Assembly (NCBI RefSeq): GCF_963678635.1
Contig: NC_087064.1
Coordinates: forward strand, 19,642,509-19,706,508
Direction of reading: 5' to 3'
Source: Symsagittifera roscoffensis
Lineage: Eukaryota > Xenacoelomorpha > Acoela > Convolutidae
Length of the DNA: 64,000 nucleotides
Shown here: piece after piece, positions 47,084-56,900 of the stretch
Position numbering within the stretch: position 1 is the stretch's first letter
Layout of the letters: each line of letters begins with the position of its first letter
The notes under the pieces: generated by a model
Seen by the model: the letters and a program-made list of their open reading frames with translations, nothing else
What the model was told of the DNA's origin: nothing
The model's database searches: none
Translations under genes and position numbers: made by a program

Positions 47084-47681
47084 TTAATCAGGACATACTG
47101 AGCAAACATTGGGTTCAACTACAAAATCGGCTCCCAATCGTATTTGACAAATGACCCCTTGCATGATTTTATATTAGTTCTTCCTAACTTTTTCCCTTTC
47201 CTATGAATTGGGTAGTTCTCACTCAACCGGTAATTTAACTTCCGTGATACTTGAAAAGTTTCCATTTTGGTCATTTTAATTTTATTCCCCTAAGTCCAAG
47301 GGCTGGGTAATTCCCTTCCCCGTGTCCGTTTGGATCCGAAAAAAACACCACAAGAATTTATTTAATATGCTAGGGCTGTTCATAAAATCTTCATCCCGAA
47401 ATTCCCATTTCCCCCCATAGATGTTCCCAATTTTTGTACGGGGCTGTATTTTTACTTGTTTGTCGTTTTATCGAAAGTCCAAGTGGAGTGGGTTAAGCTG
47501 ACCCCAATGTTTGCTAATTACAGTAAATCACTTTCGCTCGCGTACAAAGGTCAGAACTAAAAACTCTCAATTTAGGGCCTCCCCTTACCCCCCAGGTGGG
47601 TAGGTACCCCTTACGGGTCCTTACAATGCTAATTTATTACTTTTCAGGGGTTTCCGGGGTCTTGGGGTCTAAAATGCCAAA

Positions 47682-47718
47682 TGACCTCTTAGAGGTCATC
47701 CGAGGTCAAATGAGGTCA
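47682..47718 (+). promoter_or_regulatory. cluster of AGGTCA half-sites in the LTR
   Basis: Three AGGTCA words at 47693, 47703 and 47713 are direct repeats with 4 bp spacers, preceded by an inverted TGACCT. AGGTCA repeats spaced by 4 are the known DR4 class of nuclear-receptor sites. The same cluster is at 60142-60167 in the other LTR. Binding is inferred from the pattern only. Confidence 0.45.
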
Positions 47719-48588
47719 AACGCGTCCAAACGTCTTATTTTCGATGGGAGATCATTCTCACTAAGTTTCATTCATATCGGACCATCCCTTCCCATATTTT
47801 CGAAAAATATTGGGTCAATTAACACTTTTCCCTAAAATTGCCATTTTCACCCCATAGGAAATTCCGGAGAGGATTGGGTCACTAGATGTCCCCCTACTGG
47901 GTTGGGCCCCCCTTCACATTGGTGCATTAAAATCACAAGTCAATTATTACTATCAGGTGTTAATAGCCTTATTCAATTTTCAAGTGCTAATAGCTTCCGA
48001 CGTAGCCGCCGGATTGGGTCCAAACATTGATACATTATAGGTCTTACCCCAACCTACCATCCCCCCAAGTTTCAACCTCCTAGCATCATCAGGGGTCGAG
48101 AAATAACAAAAAGTGGATTTTGTTTACATAAGGCGTAAGACCGGAAGTAATGACCGGATGCGTTCAAAATCCCGGTGGTGATCTTCCCTCGCCTAGGGCT
48201 ACAACATATTGCAATATGAAGTCGTTCTGACCATTAGTTACCGGTTTACAAAAAGTGCTAATTGCATTTTCGGAAATCATTATCACTCGCCCCCCAGGGG
48301 TCCCAGGGGTCTGAAAATTTGCATGCCCAGCTAAAATCATCTCTATTAGTCACCCACCAATTTTTATAAGGATCGGACCAGTGGTTCCCAATCCGGGGGG
48401 GTTTCCAGAATTTTAGCGCTTTCTTCTTTTTTCCAATTCTTCGCCCTAGAGGTCAAATTCAGGGTGGAAAGTCCGATTACGATTGTTTGCTCTCAAACTA
48501 AGCTTATTTATCACTGAATTTCATTGCTACAATTCATACAGTCGGTTTACGTTGAAATCAAATTTCGCAATTTTCAACCGTTTTCATC

Positions 48589-49557
48589 ATGAATTACCAG
48601 TCCTACACCGATATCGTTAATTACCTAAGGGCTAAGGTTGAGGGTAGGGAAGCTTTCCCCCTTACCTTTACCTCCCGGCAAAAGAGAAACTTTCGCATGA
48701 AAGTTAAGTCTTATTCCCTCAACGGTTCTAAGCTTACTCGCACCGGCCAAGAGACGTTACACGAAAATAATATAGAAGACACTCTTCGTCGCATTCATGA
48801 GGAAGATTTAGAACATACTGGCGACTGCAAGGTCTTACAGCAAAAGTGTCTCGAGCAATACCACGCAGAAAACCTACGAGGTTACTGCCAAGATGTTACC
48901 GTAACCTGCCTCAAATGTCAGGAGAAGCGAATGGTCATCCTAGACATCGTTCCGATGTATCACCTATCGCATAAAACGCGGGCAAACATATGCCAGACCC
49001 TAATGATGCCCGTCAAAACCTCGAAAAATAGAAAAAGAACACGAAAGTCACTTGTCCCCATATTCGCCGCCGGAGACCGCCCGGTCCACACCCAGGACTA
49101 CGTGCATATGGACCCTGATATCCATGAACCAATTCGGATCGATTGCGTACAGGATAAATCATCGTGTTTCTTAGATTGCGTTCATTACCTTATAACCGGA
49201 AAAAAGAAACCTTCTACCCGGCTCCAGAAAGTTCTTACTATATGGCGGAAAGAGGAATCCGACAGGGTGGGGTCCTTTTATTACCCTTACAATGATCCCG
49301 ATATACCCTTGCTAGAGCGGGGGGTTACCGATCCCGATATACATATTGTCGCGGAAAAGTTGGGGGTACACGTTTACGAGTATCGGTCTGACATTAATCC
49401 CCCCCAGTGGTACTACGTTGCGGGGCATAAGCGAGGACGTGGGGGTACCGAAGTCCAAGAAGCCATTTACTTATACTACAGTGTTGGGGTGGGAGAAGGG
49501 GGAAACGACGAGGGGCATACCGAGCTCATTGTTGGGAGAAAGACGAGGCGGGATTAA
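48589..49557 (+). CDS. antisense LTR ORF: H2C2 zinc module plus OTU-like cysteine protease domain
   Basis: 322 codons with an ATG start, opposite in strand to gag-pol-env. Residues 24-45 (PLTFTSRQKRNFRMKVKSYS) and the zinc module that follows resemble the front of retroviral-type integrases: H70-x5-H76, then C107-x2-C110. No D,D-35-E core follows. Instead, from about 184 the protein resembles an OTU peptidase: DKSSCFLDCVHYLITG carries the likely nucleophile C193 (usual form DGxC), TDPDIHIVAEKLGVHVYEY fits the middle strand region, and EGHTELIVG gives the likely catalytic H310 (usual form HYDL). OTU enzymes cleave ubiquitin-like conjugates; activity here is inference. A basic stretch (146-153, KNRKRTRK) could be a nuclear signal. 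Composition and codon use are less AT-biased than the flanking LTR. Confidence 0.8.
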   Translation: MNYQSYTDIVNYLRAKVEGREAFPLTFTSRQKRNFRMKVKSYSLNGSKLTRTGQETLHENNIEDTLRRIHEEDLEHTGDCKVLQQKCLEQYHAENLRGYCQDVTVTCLKCQEKRMVILDIVPMYHLSHKTRANICQTLMMPVKTSKNRKRTRKSLVPIFAAGDRPVHTQDYVHMDPDIHEPIRIDCVQDKSSCFLDCVHYLITGKKKPSTRLQKVLTIWRKEESDRVGSFYYPYNDPDIPLLERGVTDPDIHIVAEKLGVHVYEYRSDINPPQWYYVAGHKRGRGGTEVQEAIYLYYSVGVGEGGNDEGHTELIVGRKTRRD

Positions 49558-50035
49558 TTCACAATTTATTTTACCTATAACCCCTTGGGCTTTATTCTAT
49601 ATTCATAGTACCATACCATTACACGTATAATTTCAGCATAGCCAATTAACCGGTCATTAACTTGGTTCAAACCAACTTGCAAAGTTTGGACGATTTTGGT
49701 GCATGCAATTCTATTACTTATCTTAGTTACTTATTTGCTCAAAAATATTTGCTACATTGGAGTGGAGGAATTCCTGTTTGAGATGAGTCAAAAGTTGACA
49801 GGTCTCAATTTGGTTAATTTCGCGCGCATTTGTCAGAATTGGTGACTTTTGATCTTATCTTATCAAAATTGGTTACATTCACAATAGCATGGGGATAAAA
49901 TTAGCTATCTGAATTGGTGAGTATCGCTTTTTAACTATCTTCCAACTCCCCCGCCAATAGTTTCGCGCCTACGCCTAATTTCCGTCGACGCACAAGGTCG
50001 GTCCGATTATCACGTGTGAAAATCGTGATCTTACA
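49558..50035. other. LTR segment without ORF
   Basis: Outer part of the LTR, on the minus strand the first 480 bp (U3 start). Contains ccgccaatag (CCAAT-like) and several aattggt words. No clear TATA box chosen. Confidence 0.4.
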
Positions 50036-50047
50036 TCCTTCTCTCCT
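50036..50047 (-). promoter_or_regulatory. polypurine tract of the large element
   Basis: Minus-strand AGGAGAGAAGGA directly precedes the TG of the 3' LTR. Confidence 0.88.
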
Positions 50048-50523
50048 ATTCACTTATTGTCCTCAATAAGGGCACACAATCAATCATACCAAAACCCCAC
50101 ACCGACTACCACCAACCTTATAGCTACCACGTAAATACCCCTCCACTACTGCTCGTAGAAAAACAACCTATCCATGGTTCCACTTTCCCAATTACGAATC
50201 AGCAGTCCTAATTCCTATCGCAGATTAATCAGTCAGTCCCCGTGGTATATGGGTTACACACGTCCTGGTAGATAGAATTAGAAAAGGGTCAGATGAATAC
50301 CTGACTGGGGACTTGACTTCTTAAAATTTTACTCCGCTTGGCACAACCCAGCCTCTCGTGTTTCTATCCTGCCCCGGTAATTTTTCGAGAGGTGGAGTTA
50401 CACCTGATTACAAGAAAGCACCATATACAAGGGTTATATAGTTACAGCCCAAATAAATAAAGTTTCAACTCACGACCGGTCGACCTGGCCCTCTCCCCTC
50501 TCGTTCGCATCATCCGCGACATC
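50048..50523 (-). other. non-coding segment between env and the polypurine tract
   Basis: About 475 bp without an ORF, 3' untranslated sequence of the internal region. Confidence 0.6.
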
Positions 50524-52338
50524 TCACAGAGTAGTGTCCATGAGCGCACTCGTCCCGATTCGGGGCCCTCGTCCCGAAACACCTCGCCACTTGCCTCGCA
50601 TATAGCTGAGGCCTCGTCCCATCAGTGGGGTGCTTGATGCCCCGCCCCCTTCTGGAGTTCCTGTCAGGTTCACCTCCTCAAGAGACAAACTCTCGGGCAC
50701 TCTGGGCGGTAAGTAGATTTGCCCGGCAAATGAATCGGCCCCTGAGGGTCCCTGGGAGTAGCTGTTAGGTCTATGATCCGACTTCTTATAACTGGGATCG
50801 TACCGTGGGGGCGGTACATTTCGTTGACCCAATGGCGTCCCACAACAGTAGTAGTTTTCCGAATCTTCATGTCGTCGTCGTCGGTTCCGTCGAGAAGTTC
50901 GAATCCCTTTCGAAAAACATCTCCAACACAAGCAAGTGAGGATCAGAGCCACCGTCAACAAAAGCCAAATGATGACACCATATCGAATGGGTCGGCTCCG
51001 CCAAACCTGCCATTGGAAGGGTGTATGTTTCCGCAATACCTCATCCGCAAAGGGTTTCGCAATTTCCGACAGTGTTTCTTCGTCCACTGAACCCTCCGGT
51101 AGTTTTATCAAGTTGAGGCGAAGAGCTTCGACCATATCGCTGCGTGCCTGCTCACGTAGTATCTCGGGTATCATAACTCCCGGCAGGTTCCTTTCAGCTT
51201 CAATTAAGGTATTGAAGAGTGCTCGGATGAGTGGGTGCTGCTCAATCGAAATCATCAGTCCTGTGTCATATTGACAAGTTCTCGGGTCGGGAACAAGCAC
51301 CAAAGCTCCATCCGGTGTTTCAATTCGTCCGTCACAACTTGGTCTGAGAAGACAACTCCTACACCCTGGTATCGGTTCCCCGCTTTCCTTCGCGCCTCGA
51401 CTGTAGTTGAACAGTAGGTAATAATCATCACGTGCGAAGACCAGGTACGTCGAGTCCTCCAAGTATGTCGCAGTGGGAGTCTCTGGTAGCACAGTCACTT
51501 CCTGTGGGCATAATTTCAATGCACTTGTAGGTAGATTGAAGAACAAACTCGCCAAGCAAGATGACTCGCTGCTTCGTGACATCGCAAAAGGTCGGAAACA
51601 AAGCTTCAGGCGGCTGCTGCCACTGCAGTGAGCCGATATGTCTTCGCCAGTGACTTCCGCAAAGTTATCCCGTCGTTCGGATATCATCAAGTGGTTGTGG
51701 GCAAACTTGTACTGAGTTGCAGTTGATCCCCCATCGGCTGGTTGAGGAAGAGGTATGGCTTGGTACACCTCATGTAAGCCCATCGTATGATGAGCCGGGA
51801 TATTAATCAAGACATTGATGCCAGTCTCAGTAATGACAGTTGACTGGACCAATTCAAATCCGTAGTAGGTCATCAGTTCGGTTCTGGGGATAGCCTCTTG
51901 CATCTTGTCCAGTTGGATGCCATCCAAGATGCTTGTCAATACCTCGGGTGGGACAAGAGTCGCGGGTATATAGCCCCGGGTTAACGAACTCAACGCGTCA
52001 TCCAGAATGTATCCGAAGTTGTGGACTGCCATTTTGAACGCCATCAATTCCGATCGTATCAAGTCCAAGGTCTGTGTGTGGTTCGTGACTATAGTTGAAA
52101 ACTTCACAGTTTGTCCATAGAGGGTTTTCCATCTATAGTTGAAACAGGCACTTTTCCTATCCCTTTGTTCGTCCGTACCGTTAACTAGCCGGACTAGAAT
52201 TTGACGGAACAGCTGGAAGTTGCTATTCGAGTCGTGTGAGATCGACTTCAACTGGGTTTCGGTCTTATTCAGGGAATGTCCAAGCAAGTGCAGTCTCTCC
52301 CCCGTCTCCAACACAATCGTGCGCACTGCCCCATCCAA
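50524..52338 (-). pseudogene. env: env, membrane-anchored (TM/F1-like) part
   Basis: 604-codon ORF; its open frame continues about 47 codons further upstream, to the TGA at 52480-52482. It is the C-terminal subunit of a retroviral-type envelope: a hydrophilic, heptad-like N-terminal part, a cysteine-rich middle (CRSCLLRPSC region), a transmembrane helix about 150 residues from the end (VIIWLLLTVALILTCLCW) and a basic cytoplasmic tail of about 130 residues that contains a PPRY (PPxY) motif. A small N-terminal and a large anchored subunit recall baculovirus-F-like envelopes of insect errantiviruses, but the family is not proven. It is separated from the signal-peptide part by one in-frame stop. 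Confidence 0.8.
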
Positions 52339-52479
52339 AAATGAAGCCTCTTTGCCCAGCCTGTTTAGCGCCGAGTCGTCACCGCAGAGCCCAAAGAACG
52401 AGAAATAGTGACAGAATCCTTCTTTTAGAATCGGAGTGAGGACAATTGCCGCTGCAATTCCTCCAAGTGCAGGTTTGAT

Positions 52480-52905
52480 TCATCTTTTATCCCTGTTCGC
52501 GCCGCTTTCGTGATTGTCGACGAAAGTAGTAGCACGTTTCCTCATTTCTTCAAGGACCGATTCAATCTCCTGGATCTCGTACTCGATTCCTTTGAATGCG
52601 AAATAGGTGATGTTGATTAGAGTTTTGGTAAAGTGTTCATCTCCACAAATGAACCCGCTGTGATTCTCCCATCGTCTGACTAACATGTACTGATGTTCTT
52701 GGAAGGCTATGTCGAGAAGGGTCCTGTTAATCGCCGGAACCACGGGGAAAGGCACTGAGACCCAGGACGTTTCCATCGCGCTTGCAATGATGAGGGGTGT
52801 CTCTGCCATGAACGCTGCTCCCGCCGTGTGGTTGACCATAACTGCAGAGGAGGGCCAAGCTCCCAGGACTAGGAGGATCGCCAGTCCGACCAGCCATGAG
52901 TTCAA
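52480..52905 (-). pseudogene. env: env, N-terminal subunit with signal peptide
   Basis: 141 codons starting with ATG. Residues 1-21 form a signal peptide (hydrophobic VGLAILLVLGAWPSSA). Several N-glycosylation sequons follow (NHT, NRT, NHS, NIT). It ends in the basic furin-like motif RDKR, immediately before TGA. The frame continues open after the stop and reaches the anchored subunit, so one stop codon alone divides env. Whether it is a mutation, a read error or a read-through codon cannot be told here. Confidence 0.8.
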
Positions 52906-53194
52906 ATGTACGCTACAATTTACGATCTAAACAACACTACTGTAAGGACGAGACTACGGGGTGTGGGGTCTTAGGGTTCTCAGGTATCCCTCCCAGATTT
53001 ACCGAAGAAAACTATACTAGACTATCGATATTTCCTTAATTACATTGCCATTCAATCAATGGTAATTTTAATAGAATATCCCTATTTATCATTTCTAAAT
53101 CTAAAGTCCACACTACAAGTCTCCTCCTTTTTCAATTAGATACTATTGGGGAGGGAAAAAAATATAAATAGGACTAGTTAGGTTCAGGTTGAAA
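52906..53194 (-). other. pol-env junction
   Basis: About 290 bp AT-rich non-coding spacer between the pol C-terminal ORF and env. Env is probably expressed from a spliced RNA, so an acceptor is expected here; I did not assign one. Confidence 0.4.
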
Positions 53195-53932
53195 CTATCT
53201 CCGCTCGAATTCGTCTATCCCAAAGCGGACAGGGGGTCTTCGTCTCCGCGTTTGTCGTCCCAAGTCCTCCACGCAGGGCTCAGCACTTCGCTCCCTCGGT
53301 TCATCGGTTCCGGGAAGATTGTTGCCTACTGGTTCCGGCACAGGCGAAGGTTCCTCTTCTCTCCTGGCTTCCAGTTCTACTGCATCGTAAGTCTCCACCA
53401 CGTCCGCCTCGGTAAGGGGTTGTTCCTCCTCTGGAGCTGGGTTCATTCGGGTCTCGTTATCCACTCGACCGCGGATCGGCAATTGGGGAACAGGTAGTCT
53501 TACTGGTATCGTGTCGCGAGTCTCTTCAATGGCCATCTCTACTTCGTCATCCGTGATTCCAGGGTCGTCGAAGAATCCTGCGGATCTTGAGGGCGTGAGT
53601 CGTTTGCTTGGAAGGGCCCCGTCCACTGGCAGGTCCTCCTCTACGTAGGGCTTCAGCATATTAAAGTGCAAATATCGAACCTTCGCAGGGTTGGAGGTTC
53701 TAGCCACTTTATAATTCACCTCAGAGACCTTGGCTAAAATCGTGTAAGGTCCTTCCCAAGGCAGAAAGAACTTTTTCGATTTTATCTTCTCCTTGGCCCA
53801 AACCCAAACTTTGTCGCCCGTCTCCATGAACTCTCTTTCGATACTGGTCCTTCTGACGTCGCTGATTCGTCCCCAGTAATTCCCGAGCACTGCTGTGGGC
53901 ATCCCGGAATTGTTCATCGAGCCATTGGACAA
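53195..53932 (-). pseudogene. pol: pol C-terminal segment in a shifted frame (integrase GPY/F domain)
   Basis: 245-codon ORF overlapping the end of the main pol ORF, in the +1 frame. From about residue 34 it encodes the missing end of integrase: METGDKVWVWAKEK, FFLPWEGPYTILAKVSEVNY (GPY/F motif) and RYLHFNMLKPY, then an acidic/proline-rich tail ending in RRRRPPVRFG. The main pol frame turns to nonsense over the same bases near 53830-53845, so a one-base shift (mutation, error or a programmed event) separates the two. Confidence 0.85.
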
Positions 53933-56900
53933 AACCGTCCTGTGTGGGAATCACGTCATGCGGTTTCGGATAGAATAGGTCAATCGGATATTGACATTCC
54001 TGCCCATGCACCAGATTAAAAGGGGTCGCTCCTGTTGTCCTGTGTATCGTTGTATTATACACGAAATTCAAGTAGGGTAACACTGTGTCCCATGTCCTCG
54101 GATTATCTGCACAATACTTCGAGACGATGTCCGCGATTACTCGATTGTGTCGCTCCACTTGTCCGTTCCCTTGGGGATGGTAAGGGGAGGTTCGGGATTT
54201 ATCAATTCCTAACAGCCGGCACATCTCGTGGATTAGGTTGCTCCCAAAGTTTTTTCCTTGGTCTGTATGCAAAACATTCGGGGCTCCGAATTTGAGTACC
54301 CAGTTCTCCACTATCTCCCTGGCCACCTCTGCCGAGTCCGTAGATACTAGGGGTAACGCAATCGCAAATTTCGTGAATAGATCCGTCATCACTAATATGT
54401 GTTTCGCTCGCGATTTGGCCGCCATCGTCACGGGCCCTAGGATATCGGCTGCCACCGTACTAAATCTAATACCCACTTTGAAAGGAACGAGTCCCGCAAC
54501 CCTCTTCTTCCCTCCTGTACTTCTGGCTGCGCAAATAAGACACCATTGAATCTTCTTCTCTACATCGGTTCTCATGGTAGGCCACGAAAACCGCTGGCGG
54601 ATTCGGGAAAGCGTCTTCTCGACGGCAAAGTGTCCCCCACTTATCTGAGAGGAGTGCAGTTGCACCAGAATTTCCTTCCTTTCCGATGCGGGGACGACTG
54701 TCTGTAGTATCGGGTGCAAATCGTCTTTTAGGAACCACTTCTTATAGAGTATCCCATCCCTGATACTCAATTCATTCCATCTCGACCAATAGGCTAAAGC
54801 TTCGGGTCCGTGCTGTATCGCCTGTTCCTTCGGAATGAGATTCGTTCCTAGGGAAGGCATATCGCACTTGTCGCCCTCTAAATCCGCCCAGTAAAACACC
54901 TGGGAAATTGCGTCGTCTTCTCTTTGCAAGCTCGCAATCTCGGATGGGGTTCGCTCCCATGTGATGGCCTCTTCTTCGGTGTCGGTCCCTTCCTCGGTTA
55001 GGACCGCCACAGTCTCAATCCCTGGGGGTTTGACTCTCAGAAGCGCTTCTTCGAGGGACACGGGTTCGGGGCATGGACCGAAGGCCTCCTCTCGTTCGCC
55101 GGGTAGCCAATCCGGTCCCTGCTCCAGCATTCGCGACAACCCATCCGCGTTCCCATGTTTATTTCCAGCACGATGAACCACTTGGAACTCGAACTCCTGG
55201 AATTGTTGTTGCATTCTGAACGTCATCCCATCGGGTTCTTTCTGTTTGAACAGCCATTGGAGGCTCGAGTGGTCTGTTCGGAGAACAAACTTCACCCCCC
55301 AGATGTAGGGCTTGAACCATTTCACCGCCTGAACCACCGCCAGCGCTTCACGTTTCGTCGTGGAATAATTCGTTTCCGTTTTTGAGAGAACGCGACTCGC
55401 AAACACTAGTGGCCGCTCGTCGCCGTCGATGACATTGGACAGTACTGCCCCCAGACTCGTATTACTCGCGTCCGTATCCACGATGAAACTCCCAGTGTAG
55501 TCTGGAAATTCCAAGACCGGAGCGGTGATGAGCTCCCGTCGTAATCGTTCGAAGGCCGCCTGGCATTCGTCGGTCCACACGAAAGGCATCTTCTTTTTGG
55601 TTAGGGAGGACAATGGGCTAGCTATCCCCGCAAAATCCTTCACAAATCGACGATAGTAATTACAGAAACCTAGGAAGGACCTCACACCCTTCACGGTGGT
55701 GGGTACTGGCCAGTTGGAAACTACTTCCACTTTCTTGGGGTCTACTTGAATTCCTTCGCTTCCAATGATGTGGCTCAAGTAGATGACTTCCTTTTGAACC
55801 AATCGGCATTTCTTTGGTTTCAGTTTTAGGTTCGCAGCTCTCAAAAGTTGGAAGGTGACCCGCAGTTGATTGAAGTGGTCATCCTCAGTAGGACTGAAGA
55901 CCAGTACGTCGTCCAAAAACACTAGAGCCCACTTCCACAAGTGCTCCCTGAACAACTCGTTCATCAACCGTTGAAAGGTTCCCGGGGCATTGGATAATCC
56001 GAATGGCATCATGACATACTCGTAGAATCCGCCGTCAGGAGTGACGAAGGCTGTCTTGTGTCGGTCCTCTTCGGCCACTGGGACTTGCCAATAACCGCTT
56101 GCCAAATCCAGGGAGGAAAAGTACTTCTGACCATTCAGTGCATCGAAGGTCTGATGTATCTTCGGAATTGGGAAAGCATCCTTGACAGTCACGTCGTTCA
56201 ACTTCCTGTAGTCCACGCAGAACCGCCAACTGCCGTCTTTCTTTGTCTGGAGGACAATTGGGGCGCTATATGGACTTTTAGAGGGCTGGATTACTCCCCT
56301 CTTCAACATGCTCTGAACTTCTTCTCGAATGATGGGTAACTTGGCAGGGGAAGCCCGGTGAGGGGGAATTTTGATCGGGCAAGTATCCCCGGTGTCGATC
56401 CTGTGCGTCACTAGGTTAGTCTGACCCAATTCCGCATCCGTTAAAGCAAACACGTCCCTATACTCCTGAACTAACTTCTTTAGTCGTATCCTTTCAGTCT
56501 CGGTCACATCGGGGGCTGATAATCCAAGGATCTTCTCAACATCTTCATCTAGGTGCCGTTGGGCCGGCCCTTGAAGACATTCGGGGTCGCCTTCATCGAC
56601 GGCTTGTACTTCGTGATCTCCATTGATTGACGGCCAATCGTCCGCGACATCGCCCGGTCCATACAAAGGTTCCGATCCAATCTCTGGGACTGTTGAGTAA
56701 GCCGGAAGAAGGCTAGGGGATGGGTCAGGGAGAATATCTTTCGGGGGACCACTAATCGCTCGGGCAGGGTTGGCTGGGGACGTTGTCGCTGTCAATGTTT
56801 CATAGTGAAGGGGAACTAGGCAGCCTTCTCTGGTTCCCGTCCACAAATTGTCGCATTGGAAGTCCAAGGAACACTCATGCTCCTTCAAAGATCTGAGACT

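Larger units (their letters stand above)
46206..50035 (-). repeat. 3' LTR of the large element (3830 bp)
   Basis: Near-identical to 58655-62488. LTRs of this length are far beyond the few hundred to ~1.5 kb usual for Ty3/Gypsy. It holds a 71 bp tandem repeat, an AGGTCA direct-repeat cluster and the antisense ORF at 48589-49557. Confidence 0.95.

Noticed and set aside
47596-47835. 79-codon ORF present in both LTRs
   Set aside because: Present twice only because the LTRs are copies; no domain, and it overlaps the AGGTCA cluster.
49346-49630. 94-codon ORF overlapping the end of the OTU-like ORF
   Set aside because: Different frame over the conserved coding part; no recognisable content and a non-ATG start.
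46206-50035. The 3.8 kb repeats as a segmental duplication around a normal short-LTR element
   Set aside because: TG/CA ends, adjacent primer site and polypurine tract, and the TTTAC duplication at the outer edges all fit true LTRs.
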